Assembly (NCBI GenBank): GCA_030267565.1
Contig: BRXU01000006.1
Span: 4,514,001 to 4,578,000, forward strand
Source: Pleodorina starrii
Lineage: Eukaryota; Chlorophyta; Chlorophyceae; Chlamydomonadales; Volvocaceae
Direction: 5' to 3'
Length of the DNA: 64,000 nt
In this document: positions 38,501 through 50,600 of the stretch, piece after piece
Layout of the letters: every line of letters starts with the position of its first letter
Position numbering within the stretch: the stretch's first letter is position 1
The notes under the pieces: generated by a model
Database searches by the model: none
Told to the model about the DNA's origin: nothing
Seen by the model: the letters and a program-made list of their open reading frames with translations, nothing else
Program-made: the position numbers and the translations under genes

Positions 38501-41204
38501 TCTTTCAGAGCGACACAGTACGACAGTACGACACAGTCCACAAGCTGGCTCGCAAGGTAATGGTAACGGTAACGGTAATGGTAATGGTAATGGTAATGGT
38601 AATGGTGATGGTAATGGTGATGGTAATGGTAATGGTAATGGTAATGGTAATGGTAATGGTAATGGTGAGGCGCTTCAACCCTCCCACCCGCCCCACCCAG
38701 CCCCAGCCAGCTCACCACTCCATGTCGGGGTGTGGCGGGTAGGCTGCGGGTTTGTTGGTGGCCGCATCCACCTTGGGAGACATGTTCTGCATCAACTCGA
38801 TGAACGGCTCCTGGGGGGGTGGGGGGTGGGGGGTGGGAGGTGGGGGGTGGGAATGGGGGCGGTGGGGTGTGGGAGTGGGTGCGGGGGTGAGGGAGTTACC
38901 GTACTGGGCTCCCTCCAATAATTGGACATAATTGGACATGGGAGTTGGGCGGTGGGGACGGAGCGCAGCGGGGCCCCGGGGGGAGGCGCCCCAGCACCTC
39001 ACCAGCCCTTTCATTGACCCCTCCTACTTCTCACACCTCCAACCTCCAAACCCTCCTATTTCCGGCCCCGGCCTATAAGTGGATAACCCCCTCTCCCCAT
39101 TTCTCCACTGCCGTCCACCCCCCCCCTTCCACCCCCACCCACCCCCCCCCACCTGCAGCAGGTCTGGGTGCTTGTCCTGCAGGAAAGCCCGCGTGTCCGC
39201 ACTGGTGGAGAACGAGTTCATGAGCGTGAAGATGACTTCGGAACCGTACGACATGCGCATGTGCTTCACCTGGGGGGGGGGGTTGAAGGGGGAGGGAGGT
39301 GGGAGTGGGGAGGTGGGAGCGGTAGAAGAGAAGGACCGCAGCCAAGGAATCGAATAAAGTAACCGCTGGCGAACGGCCCCCCCCGCCCGCCCATTCCCTC
39401 CTCGACTACCTCCCGTCTCACCCCCACAACAACTTTTTCATGCCCCACAACCACTTGAACCCAAATCCCGCCACACCGACTACAGATCCAACGCCCATGA
39501 TCGGATCCAAGAACATCGGGATTCAGAATCCAAGATCGGATTTCGCCTCGCACCCTCGCACCTGCTCCGCAATGAGATCCAGGAACGTCTTTCCGTCCTT
39601 GACCACCAGCAGCGACTTGGCCTTCTCCAGGCCCATGCTGGTGCCCAGACCGCCGTTGAGCTTGAGCACGGCGGTCTGGGACAGGAGGGTCTGAACACCG
39701 GGGGGCAGGGGCAGGGGCGGGAAGGGCAGGGAGGCAGGGTCGGGAAGGGCAGGGAGGCAGGGTCGGGAAGGGCAGGGAGGCAGGGGCGGGAAGGGCAGGG
39801 AGGCAGGGGCGGGAGGGCAGGGGCGGGAAGGGCAGGGAGGCAGGGGGGGGAGGGCAGGGGCGGGGAGGGCAGGGAGGCAGGGGCGGGAGGGCAGGGGCGG
39901 GAAGGGCAGGGAGGCAGGGGCGGGAGGGCAGGGGCGGGAAGGGCAGGGAGGCAGGGGCGGGAGGGCAGGGGCGAGAAGGGCAGGGAGGCAGGGGCGGGAG
40001 GGGAAGATTGAAGGGGGCTAGGGGGCTAGGACGCGGAGCAGGGACCGGGGGGAGGAAGAGGGGTCGGAGGCGAAGAGCAGGAAAGACCGAGTTTGGCATG
40101 CGGGACGGGCTGTTGGGTTCAGGGGCGTGCTGACAGGGCATGTGGTCAGTCAATGCCGTTGAGCTTTCCATTCGCCGAAAAGGTGCCAGCGACGTGCGCT
40201 TGGGGTGTGCGGAACGGGCGGCGTTCGGCCGGTTTGGGTTGAGAGGGACGGTCTTGAAGTGAAGAGTGACCCGCGGGTCGGTGGGTCCCATTCCTGGGGA
40301 TTCAAGAAGGTCGCTGCGGGGTATGGGGCTGCCAACGAAAGGCTGGCAGATGTGGTTGGGGGAGATGTGTGAATCGTCCAAAGCAAGGCGCGGAAGTGTT
40401 CCGGGGAGGTAGGCAGGCGAAGCTGGGACTCCCCCTCCCACAGTGCAACCGTCGCGTCGGTTGAGTTTAAATCGGATGATCTGAGTCGGTTGAGTTTGGA
40501 TGAATCCTGGGGGAAGCGTTTGAGGTCCAGGAACGGAGAAAGTGGGGCGGTCGTGGTTGGGAGGGTCGGTGGGCGACGATCTGCGGTCTGCCGTTCTTCG
40601 ATTGCGGGAGCCAGCGAGCTGCCGCGACCCGACCGGCAGGACTTATGGAGATGTTTGGGCAGCCTTCGCTGCATCCGTTGACCATTACATGATGATCATG
40701 GCTCTTACCTTGGCCTCCGACGGCGACACGCTGGGAAGGTCCATCAGCGAGGGCAGGCCGGTGGCGCTGTCAATCTCCTCTTCCGGCACCTGCATCACAA
40801 CCGAAAACGTTACAACGCGACCCAAGGTTTTCCGGCGCAGATCGAATCTTGGCAACATAGGGCACAATTTGAGCCCGTTTGCGGAACTTTGTGGAAGGCC
40901 GAAGCCCGTCTTTCTTGTAGGCATTTCTGTCTCGACCATGGTACCGGCAAACCAGGATAACACCCGCAACCCACCACGCATACACTATCAATAAATTACA
41001 GATGCTTGACCCACCATGCCAGTCACGCCAGCCACCAACTGGTCGTAGTTTTTCTTAAAAGCGGCAATCGCGGCATCGCTGAGGCCAGCTGCCTGCATCT
41101 TGGTCCTGAACTCCTCAAAATGGTTCTGCAGACGCAATGTTGGGCATCAGACGCAGGCCTTTGGCGTGATCTCGGTCATTTGCCGACACGACACGCACCG
41201 CCAT
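35525..41204 (-). CDS. UGP: UTP-glucose-1-phosphate uridylyltransferase (UDP-glucose pyrophosphorylase)
   Basis: Makes UDP-glucose from UTP and glucose-1-phosphate, in the cytosol in most eukaryotes. Thirteen exons: 41199-41204, 41015-41125, 40709-40789, 39562-39690, 39153-39269, 38716-38810, 38330-38410, 37889-37985, 37578-37714, 37194-37384, 36651-36844, 36119-36194, 35525-35658; phases join to 482 aa, the usual family length. Motifs in order: VLKLNGGLGTSMGLEKAKS (nucleotide loop), VIFTLMNSFST, CPPGHGDIYPSLLGSG, LFVSNSDNLGATLDLDLL, FNTNNLWVSL, GPVFQLETAMGSAI, VPRSRFAPVKTCSDL, and the C-terminal left-handed beta-helix (SVTVKGPVKF...VVLRGDVTLEA). The first coding exon (ATG GCG, six bases) is inferred: a GTGCGT donor follows it and the next exon begins NHFEEFRTK with no other upstream ATG that fits better. 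Several introns carry minisatellites. Confidence 0.96.
38558..38666. repeat. Hexanucleotide (GGTAAT)n repeat in UGPase intron 6
   Basis: About eighteen copies of GGTAAT with a few GGTAAC and GGTGAT variants, intronic between the exons encoding DMEW and CPPGHGD. Confidence 0.9.
39700..40005. repeat. G-rich minisatellite in UGPase intron 3
   Basis: Tandem GGGCAGGGAGGCAGGGGCGG-type units with short spacer variation, about 300 bp, directly upstream (in transcript sense) of the exon beginning TLLSQTAVLKLNGG. The transcript strand is C-rich. Confidence 0.9.
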
Positions 41205-41546
41205 TCTGCTGAGTTGACGCTATATACAGGCTGCACTTGTAGCTGTCAACTAATTGGCAATGTGCTTAGATGCAGTCGCAGAATTAAGAGATCAAGTTTC
41301 CCTGACTTCAATATCTTTCGCTGTTGCGTAGTAGTTGTCTTTATGTCGTGATCGGCAAATAGCAAGGAACAGACCAAAAAGCCACAGCCCCAATGTTCAA
41401 CGTATATTTTGCATCCATTGGATCGTGCGTGACCTTGCGTGGTTTGACGACGCGAATATTATCTGCCTCCGAAACCACACTCTTCGCCGTTGCCAAGCTG
41501 TTTGTCCGTTCGGTTCCAACCCCAATTTCAGTTTCTGAAATCCCCA
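41205..41546. promoter_or_regulatory. Divergent promoter region UGPase / quinone oxidoreductase
   Basis: Only 342 bp lie between the two start codons. TATATA occurs at 41221-41226, but only about 17 bp from the UGPase ATG, too close for a normal leader, so it may not be the working element. I see no other clear core motif. Confidence 0.45.
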
Positions 41547-44500
41547 ATGCGGCGCTTCACATTATTCCCAAATGCCTCGAGCGTAGGTCTGACGAACCAC
41601 CCGCAGAGCAACTTGAAGCCGTGCTGGCCCTCCGCTCGATGCTGCAATCCATGTGCTGCAAAATCTTCAAGAAATTATACCGCTCAAGTCGCGGCATGTG
41701 CCGCTGCCGGCAGACGTCAGACTGCAGAACGAACGGCGGTTAGGCTACCCGACTTACCTGCAACCTACAAACGACTTGTCGCTCACCGCTGTGGGCCCAG
41801 CTTCCGTCAGGTGACTGTTGTTCAGGAGCTGCCGCTTCAGCCCCCGGGTCCAGGGGAGGTAAGGGAGGAAGGGAAGGGAAGGAGGTGCCCTGGGTTTGCG
41901 TTGTTGGGTCCTCTTTTTGTGTATGTGTGTCTGTGGAACGGCGACGACAACAGCCTACGACAGCTGTCGCACGACTACGGCCCCCTCCTCAATCCCCCAT
42001 AAACACGATCCGCGGGGAGGCCTCTGTTTTTTTGTATGTGAGAGAGAGAGAGTGAGAAAGAGTGAGACGTCGACCGAAGAGTCAACCGACCGACCGACCG
42101 ACCGACATGGCGGAGGCCGCGGCCCCATCTCCGATCTCCAACCTCCAACCTCCAACCTCCAACCTCCAACCTCCAACCTCCAACCTCCAACCTCCGACCT
42201 CCGGCCCCAGGTGCTGATCCGGATCACCCACGCGGGCATCAATGGCGGCTGTGAGACGTTCCGCGCACGAGGCGAACACGCCTTTGCGCCCAACCGCGCA
42301 ATGCAGGTCGGCAGTGGGAGGGAGTGGGAGGCAGTGGGTGGGAGGCAGTGGGTGGGAAGGGGTGTGTATGTGTGGAAGGGGGGGTCGTGCACCTGGTGCT
42401 GCGTGTGTGTCTATCTGGGGGCCTTGAGGGCTTCGGACTGCGGCCCCCTCTGATCCCCTCTGAACCCCTGTGGCCCCCATCCGCAGGACTTCCCGCTGGG
42501 CGCGGAGGGCTCGGGGCTGGTGGTGGCACTGGGGCCCGATGCGGGAGGCGGCCTGCAGGTGGGTCGGGCCGGGATGCGGAAATCGCAATTCTGAAATCGG
42601 AAAGACGCCAGCACGCCCGCTGCCCTGCCCCGCCCTCTCCCGGCCGCAGTTGGGTCAGCGAGTGGCGGTGAACGGCGCAGCGGCGTTTTCCGAGTTCGTG
42701 GTGGCTCGTCCCTCGCTGGTGACTCCGCTGGTCGAGGGGGTGGGGTGTGCGGAGGGCGCTGCGCTGGTGCTGTCGGGGGTGACTGCGTGCGCGGCACTGG
42801 AGGTGAGGGATCCAGGGAGGGAGGGAGGGATGGGGGGGAGGGAGGGAGGGAGGGAGGGAGGAGGCTACTGGGGAGGGGGGCAGGGAGGTCTGTCGCTGGG
42901 TGGTAGGCGAAGCTTGCTCCCCACGTCGCCCCACCTTTGTCCGTTTGCCGCCTGTGATCTACCGCTGCGGCTCTTCCTGACCTAACCTGACCTATCCAAG
43001 CCCCCCCCCAACACCTATACGTGGATAACCCATCAACACCAACACCACCAGCAGCTCTCTTTTGTCCCCCTCCCCGCCGCCACTCACCGCCCCCCCTCCG
43101 GCGGCATCCACTCAACTCGAGCAACCTCCCTCCCACCCCCCCCCGTTGGGTGTTGGTGCCGCCTCTCCTCCTCCTCCTCCTCCTCCTCCTCCACCTCCTC
43201 CTCCTCCTCCTCCTCCAGGCCACCGCCCGTGTCCGGCCCGGCGAGGTGGTGGCGGTGACGGCGGCGGCGGGCGGTACGGGCCACCTTGCCGTACAGCTGG
43301 CGGCTGCCGCCGGAGCGACGGTGGTTGGCATCGTGGGTGGTGGCACTGCCAACAAGAAGGCGGAGGCGGTGGCGGCGCTGGGGGCTCATCACGTGATTGA
43401 CCGCACAAGTCAGGTGGGCTGAGGGGTGGGTGAGGGGTGGGGGGGGGTGGAGGGGTGGGACATGTGCCCCCATGTGGGGGGAGGCTTGCGGGCACGGGAG
43501 GGTGGGGCCGCATGCTTGGCCTGGCCTGGCTTGGCTTGGCGGATATCTGTTGGGTCGGGCCCCGCTCCCCTCCCCTTCCCTCCCCTCCCCTCGCCACCCC
43601 CCTGGGGGGATCTCTCCTCCCGGTTCACTCCAATTGTACTACTATTATACTGCATTTGTCAGCTCTTGTCAGACTTTTTTGGCTGTCATGACAGTACCCC
43701 CTGCTTCCGTCCGTGCCCCCCACCGCCCTTCCCTCCCCTTCGTCCTCTTCCCCCCCAATACACCCCCTCCCAATACATACATACACAAACACACGCAGGA
43801 TGTCGCCTCGGAGCTGGCGCGGCTCTTCCCGGGCGGCGTGGATGTGGTGTACGACGGTGTGGGGGGAGCGCTCCGAGACCAGTTGCTGGGCTGCCTGGGC
43901 CCCACCGGCCGCCTGCTGCAGGTCGGTCGGTCCGTGGGTCGGTTGGTCGGTCGGTCGACTGGCGCCTGCCGTACTTTGCTGTCGTACGACGCAGTATCTT
44001 TAGCGGACCGGGGAAGTAACGGACGCTGGAGAGCCGTTAATCGCCAACTCTTCGCGGGTCGGCCTCCCCTTTTCAAAAAAAGAAAAAACGAAACCAAAAT
44101 ACTGCGTGATGTTTCGGCCGCCTCTCGTCGCGAAATTCGGTTTTAGAGAAAACTGCAAAAAAACTGCGTTTTTGCGGTCTGTGAGCACTTGTCATCGCAG
44201 AGAAATAATCCTAAATAAAAGTACGGCACCGGTAATCGCAAAGTCGTACAAATGTGCGCTCCGTGCGGCGCATCAGGTTGGCTACATCTCCGAGTACCCG
44301 CACACGCAAGCCTACCGCTGGGACCAGAGGGACGGAGGCGACGGCGACGACGGCGGCGGCGACGGCGGGCGGGAGGGCGGCGGCGGCTGCCCCGGGAACG
44401 TTGCTCTCGATGAGGCCGAGGTGCCGGCAGCGTCGACGGCGGCGGCAGCGGCGGCAGCGGCGTCGACGGCGCCAACGGCGGCGCCAACGTCGGCGCTGCC

Positions 44501-45581
44501 TCCCAGCGAGCAGTTGTTTTGGGGCGGTGTGGATGTGTCATTGGGTCAGCGGCGAGTCATCGGTCAGATCTGGCCCAAGGTGGGTTGTTCGTTGGTTAAA
44601 ACCCTAAAACAAACCTGAAACAACCCTAAACCCTGAAACCCGGTACATCGGGCCGGGCACCCCCCCTTCCCCCCGGTGCACCGCCGGCCCAACCCAACCC
44701 AACCCAACCCAACCCAACCCAACCCAACCCAACCCAACCCAACCCAACCCAACCCAACCCAACCCAACCCAACCCAACCCAACCCAACCCAACCCAACCC
44801 AACCCAACCCAACCCAACCCAACCCAACCCAACCCAACCCAACCCAACCCAACCCAACCCAACCCAACCCAACCCAACCCAACCCAACCCAACCCAACCC
44901 AACCCAACCCAACCCAACCCAACCCAACCCAACCCAACCCAACCCAACCCAACCCAACCCAACCCAACCCAACCCAACCCAACCCAACCCAACCCAACCC
45001 AACCCAACCCAACCCAACCCAACCCAACCCAACCCAACCCAACCCAACCCAACCCAACCCAACCCAACCCAACCCAACCCAACCCAACCCCAACCCAACC
45101 CAACCCCAACCCCAACCCAACCCAACCCAGGATCTGAAGGCCATCCTGCGTTGTCGCCGCCGCGTGTTCGATCTCGCGGCACGTGGGCAGCTGCGGGTGC
45201 TCACGGACCAGGGACACGGGCGCAAGGTTGGTGTGAATGTCCGTTAGCACATTGCTGTCGTACTGTACTGTTAGCGCACAACGTGCTCGAAGTTGTTGTT
45301 GTTGTTGTTGTTGTTGTCATGTTACGGTAAAAGTGGAAGCTGAAATGCAAAGTGGAAGTGGACCCACCTTTTACATTCGTAGTCGGTACCGTTAATGCCC
45401 GTCCCTGTTGTGTATTGTCCGTTTGTACTGTGTCGTTCGGTTATACCGTTATTCGTTGAACCTGATTTGCCGACCTAAGTTGCCCTTTTTTGGCGATGCG
45501 CAGGGCGTGGAGGGCGTTGCGGATGCGGTGGACTACATGTTGAGAGGGGAGCACGTGGGCAAGGTCATCATTGAGATCTGA
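41547..45581 (+). CDS. Zinc-independent quinone oxidoreductase, PTGR3/ZADH2 type (MDR superfamily)
   Basis: NAD(P)H-dependent reductase of the medium-chain dehydrogenase/reductase superfamily. Nine exons (41547-41858, 42211-42306, 42487-42558, 42650-42802, 43219-43413, 43799-43921, 44277-44579, 45131-45226, 45504-45581), all phase 0, give 475 aa. Segments track human PTGR3: YKRLVAHRCGPSFRQVTVV, GAEGSGLVVALGP, AVTAAAGGTGHLAVQLAA (cofactor loop), GVDVVYDGVGGALRDQLL, VGYISEY, and VDYMLRGEHVGKVIIEI. Catalytic zinc ligands are absent, as in quinone oxidoreductases. The first 80 or so residues are Arg/Ser/Cys/Ala-rich with few acids and may be an organelle presequence. Exon 7 carries an Asp/Gly- and Ala/Thr-rich insertion of about 60 residues where other members have a short loop. 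Intron 7 of eight (44580-45130) is mostly a (CCCAA)n tract. Confidence 0.93.
42134..42200. repeat. 7-bp (CCAACCT)n repeat in oxidoreductase intron 1
   Basis: About nine units of CCAACCT, ending roughly ten bases before the exon 2 acceptor, so it forms the pyrimidine-rich tract. Confidence 0.9.
44688..45130. repeat. (CCCAA)n pentanucleotide array, about 440 bp, ending at a 3' splice site
   Basis: Perfect CCCAA units run from 44688 to 45090 (about 80 copies), then slightly irregular copies continue to the intron's terminal CAG at 45130. The pattern differs from the algal telomere repeat (TTTTAGGG or TTTAGGG), so it is an interstitial microsatellite. Confidence 0.97.
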
Positions 45582-45704
45582 TCGAGGTCATGGCTAAGAT
45601 CTGGCTAAGATCTGGAGATTATGAAGGAGATGTCGAGGTCGCTTCCGAGCCGTACTGCGCCTCAGGCCGATACGCATGCCATAATCTGCCGCACGCGCCT
45701 CATC

Positions 45705-45709
45705 TGTAA
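45705..45709 (+). terminator. TGTAA polyadenylation signal (quinone oxidoreductase)
   Basis: TGTAA occurs 124 nt after the stop codon at 45581. Confidence 0.65.
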
Positions 45710-46070
45710 CAATCTAGGTACTAAATATCGGTTGCAATGGTGAAGGTGGAAACAGGCGCTAGAGTCCAGAACCCGCATGCCTTAAATGTTGTGGTGAACA
45801 CCGGGCACCGGTGAGCTGACGGATGGGCTCCTAGGCACGGGTGCAGAGCCGACTGCGCGCGCGGTGGTGATGTGTGGGCTGTTTGTGTTTTGTGTGTGTG
45901 GGGGGGAGGGGCGGGGGGGAGAGGATGTTCAGGCTGTGCCGGGCCAAAACGACCTCCTCCGCCCAGCCTCTGCCCGGAAACAGCCAAAAGTGTGCTGGCC
46001 CGCTTCCTCCGAGAACGAGGGAGGCGGCGGGGCGCGAAGTACGGCACTTTGCAGGGAGCCCGTTTCCGTG

Positions 46071-46075
46071 TTACA
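46071..46075 (-). terminator. TGTAA polyadenylation signal (SRCR-Pmp gene)
   Basis: First minus-strand TGTAA noticed downstream of the stop at 47687; it implies a 1.6-kb 3' UTR, so the assignment is tentative. Confidence 0.35.
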
Positions 46076-47686
46076 AACCAAGGAAGGGAAAGGAACCATA
46101 AAGGGAAACCGGGGCACTATCCGGCGGTGCACTGGATAGTACAATCCAGTACGACATAATGCAGTACAGTGCAGTACAGTACGAAAGCCCCGCAAAGATG
46201 GCGGGAGTCGTTAAAGCCCGTTCTTCTTCCTCCTCCGCTCTCACAGAATACCAGAAAAATACAATGCTTCGCCCAACATTATTTGTATTATGAAAGGCAT
46301 CTTGGTCTTATGTACGAACAGTACGAGCGTGCAAATCAGGAGAGGACGTTGACGCCCCGACGGCCCCTCTTCGCTGCTCGGAGGAGTGTACGGAAATGTC
46401 ACCTGGCGAGGGCGGCTCTGCTGCGCTCGGAGGCCTTTGGTGTCCACTTCCCATCTCAGCAACCACGTTGCACAACACGAAAGACACGCATATAAATGCA
46501 TCCGATCCACATGGCACATATCTATCGTGACTATCGATCAGTTATTCGGCAGTTATCAGCAGTTCTGCGGCACGCTTTGGGCTAAAAGCGCGGTCTTCTT
46601 CCGTCTTCAGTCCCCCCCCACGTTATGGTGAAAACTCCTGCGCTGGCACAAAATGTTTTTCTTGCACAGTAAAAATCGCCGCCATCCTCGCCCACAACAA
46701 AAAAAGCCTCACTTCGTTGCTCCTCTCACGCTGTCACGTATAGAATCCTGTACGTAACACACACACGCACACACACCCAAATGAATCTGCAAAATCTCTC
46801 TGGTTCGGCTCGTTCAAAGTAACGTCGAAAATGATGCATGAACTTGGGTTTGATGTTGGAGGGTTAACGAAGACACAAAACAGATACGATCGGCCAGCCC
46901 ATGATGTGTGCGTATGTGTGTCATGATTGCCGTACTGTACGACTTGAATACCGTACTGTACGGCGCTCAAGGTTGTGGCCACACCACATCGGCCGAACCC
47001 CCGGGAAACTCAGTAATCTCGTCAGCCGATGCGCCCCTCCGTGTTTTGCGGCGGGGATTGCCCCCCCCAGGGATTGGCCGCCAATGAGGCAGCCAACAAC
47101 CAACAGGCATTAAGGACAAAACAAAGGACGGTTGGAGATGCATGTTACCCACACACGCACGACACACGAAAAGGAAGCAAGAAAAGGGGCTCTCAAAGCA
47201 AACCCTTTGGACGCAAGAGACGGACAGCAGCTCCAAACACCACCGCCACCACCACACCGCCGCCGCTCATCCTCAGAATTCGGCCAAACAAAGACGCCAC
47301 CCCACCTAAAGGTATCTCCCCAAACCGCACCTCAAGTGCTCACCTACCACCTGTCATTCAAACCCTTCTCATATATAGAGAGAAAGGCGGGTGGGGGAAG
47401 GGGTTGGTGACGCAGGCTTCTCATCTGCAACCCCTCCCGCCTCCCCGTTGGCCACCCATCCGCACATCCGCATTCCTGTCGGCACCAGCAGCAGTAGCCA
47501 CACCCCCCGCTTTGGGGGTCGGGGGACCACCACCACCACCACCACCACCGTCGTCGTCGTCGTCGCTGCTGCTGCTCCACCCCTGACGGACTGGCGGCTG
47601 CCGGTACGGCACCTCTCCCTCCCCTCCTCCCCCGCCTCCTCCTCCCCCTCCCTTCCCCTGCGGTATCGTCTTTTTACTCCCCCTCT

Positions 47687-50600
47687 TCAGCTTCCCATCG
47701 CACCGTTTGGCGATCCATCTCCCCCGGTCAGCCGGACGAACTCAAACGTCCCCGGTGTATGGAAGAAGCCCGCAACCTGCTCGTCTACCTCCGCCCCGGG
47801 CTGGCAGTCGAGGAGGGTGAGGTCGCCGTGCGCGCTGACTGCCGCCCAGCCGGCTGCCGGCGCGATGGCCGCCGCGGCGGCGCCGACGCCGCCCGCCGCG
47901 TTGCCTGAAAAGGCAACCCGGCGCAGCGCCGCCGTCGCCGCTTCGGCGGACAAGTACAATCCGCCTCCGTCGCCCGCCGGGGCAGCGTTGTACGACAACG
48001 CCGAATCGTCCGCAGCTATCTCCAAATTCACAAGCTGTTGTTGTTGCTGCTGCTGCTGGTCGAATAGCGGCGGGACAGAGTAAGGGTTTACCCACGTCAC
48101 CACAGCGACGCCGCCGCCGTTACCGCCGGCGGCGTTGTTGTACGACACGGATGAGTCGTACAGGCGTACGGCGGAGAGGGCGCCGGCCAGCACACCGCCG
48201 CCGTGCTCGCCAGCAGAATTAGATTCCACGCTGCAGGTGTTTCGGGGCGGATGCGATGGGAGGAAACGTCAAAAGAGGGGAGAGCGGCCTAGTGGTCGGA
48301 AGATGGGGTCTCGTGGGGGGAGGCGGCGCCATGCAATTCAGTGCAGTGCAGTTTTGGGAGGCAGGATCAATGTGGGTCGGCTGAAATCCAGATCCACTCG
48401 GATCTCAAACCGGATCACAAAATGTGGAGCTTAACGCGGACCTTAAAACGGGTCTGCAATCAACTTCACATCTTGCTTGCTTGGCCCCCAAAACAAACAT
48501 CAAGATCAAGATTAAAATCAGGGCGATAACAAAGCAGCAGCCAATCGACTGCACGCACATACCTGCACGACACCAGCTCCAACGCAGTGCCGTACACCAC
48601 GGCGGCAGCGTTCGCCGGCGGAAACGCCGCCACACCGCCGCCACCGCCAGAGCCGGCGCGGTTGCGGCTGATGACGCAGTCCCGAAAGCCCACCATGCCG
48701 CTCGTCGCCGTCGCCACCGCGCCGCCGTCGCCTCGCGCCGTATTGTCTTCGAACCTCGACTCCCGTACAAGTAACGCATACCACCACATTTCGTCGACTC
48801 CGTTGACCGGCGCCACGCCAGGTACCGCCGCCGCCGCGGCCGCCACCGCGCCGCCCGATGCACCGTCGGCGGCGTTGCCCGAAAAGGCACAACGGTCAAC
48901 GACTGCCGTACAGAGCTCCAGGAGCAGCGCGCCGCCGCCGCCGCCACTGACGGCGACGTTGCCCGTAAACGTCGAGTCGCTGACCACAATGTGGCACATG
49001 CCCCCCAACTGGTCCCCCGAAGTTTCCCGAAGCAAGATCGCTCCAGGGTCGGTCTCAGCTCCTTGGTTGGCGGCCTGCGGACTGGCAGCGGCATGCGCCG
49101 CCGCCGCCGCCGCTGCCGGCAACCACCCACCACTGTCACTCGCGCGCCACGCTACCGCCACAGCGCCGCCGCCGCCGCTGCCGTCGGATTGCCGTACAAC
49201 GCCGCCATCGCCGCGACCGCCGCCGCCGGCAGCCGCCCGATTTCCTTCCAGCTCGCAGCCCTCGACGACGACGAGCAGCGAAGCCTCGGCGCCCGCCGCC
49301 GCCAGTACGGCACCACCAGCCCCGCCGTACGCGCTGTTGCCCTGCAGTACGGAATCCGAGATGCGCAGCGACCAGAGCGCGGATCCCGGCTCGCCGACGC
49401 GAGTGTCGGAGGCGTCGAGGGCGTCGAAGGTGGCCTCAGCGGCGGGCGGGGCCGCTCCGCGGAGGTTCGCAAAAGTAGTGCGCCCTAAGCCCTCGTCATC
49501 GTCATCGTCCGGGGGCGCGAAAGAGATGGCGCCGCCCGACCGGCCCGCCGAGTTTTCCGACAGGCTGCTGCCGCTGACATCCAAGGAAAGCGACCCGCGC
49601 AGAGGGGAGGGAGCGGCCTGTGGTGGGAACGGGTTCGCGGGGGGGGGGTGTCTGGGGGGGAGGTACGGCAAGAGAGGTATGGAAAGAGAGGTACGGCAAG
49701 CGTGAAAGGCAGGGCTCCGGCGCCCAACGGGAGCGCGGGCAGCGTGGGATATCTCAGCCGGGCTCCGCACTCGCCCGCACCCCCGCGTCTCTCGGTCCGC
49801 CCGCTGCCGTCCCTTCTTCACAACCCGCCAGCTGCCCTCTCAACCCTATTTACCCCTTCCCCTTTTCCCCCAAGTGGATAGCCCCGCGGCTCACTGGCGG
49901 CGGCGCCACGCGCCCCCGCCCCCCCCCCTTTTCCTCTCAATCCTCACCATCAGGCACAACGCGCCGCCGCTGCCACGCTCCGCCGCGTTGCCTTTCAGGA
50001 CGGCGCCGCCCGCCAGCGTCACATTGCCGTACGATGCCACGACCAGCAGTGCGCCGCCGTACAGTCCCGCCGTATTGCCGATGAGCTGGCTGCCGCCGTC
50101 GACCCTCAGGTCGACCGCGGCGGCGGCGGCGGTGAAAAGGAACCCGCCGGAGCCGCCGGCGCGGTTGGCGGCGGCGCTGGCGGCGGTGAGTCGTACCACC
50201 GCGACGCCGCCGCCGGCCCACACGCCGCCGCCGTCCACCGCCGCGCTATTGTCGTGCACGCCGCTGCCGGAGGACATCTCCAACATCGCCAGCGTGCCGT
50301 ACACCGCGACCGCGCCGCCAGAGCCGTTGACTGCCGTATTGCCGTACATCTGGCTGCCGTCGACCAACACCAGCGCGCCCAACGATCCTGACGCGATCAG
50401 CACGGCACCGCCGTTGCCGTACGCCGTACTGCATTCGGCGATGGAAGAGCCGCCCGCCAGAGTGACGCCGCCGACGTCGCCGGACAGTACGGCGACGGCG
50501 CCGCCGCCGCCGTCTTGCACCTGTCGCCCAGCGTGGTTGTGTGACAGATAGCTCCCCCCTTGGAGCGTCAGATGGCCCAGCCCCCCCTCGACAGCGATGA

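Larger units (their letters stand above)
45582..47686. other. Convergent intergenic region
   Basis: It contains the oxidoreductase 3' UTR (signal 45705) and, on the other strand, the SRCR-Pmp gene 3' UTR with TGTAA at 46071-46075. Clusters of CAGTAC/GTACTG motifs lie at 46139-46182 and 46930-46962. GT/AC microsatellites occur at 45885-45900 and 46760-46776. No coding exon is supported. Confidence 0.5.

Noticed and set aside
41221..41226. TATATA as the UGPase TATA box
   Set aside because: It is only about 17 bp from the proposed start codon, leaving no room for a leader; kept only as a note.
44688..45130. Interstitial telomere
   Set aside because: The unit is TTGGG, not the TTTTAGGG or TTTAGGG known from chlorophycean algae.
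44676..45137. Long open frames of pure Pro-Asn-Pro-Thr-Gln or Gly-Leu-Gly-Trp-Val repeats on both strands
   Set aside because: They are translations of the (CCCAA)n array inside an intron whose flanking exons join in phase; a 5-bp stop-free repeat is open in every frame.
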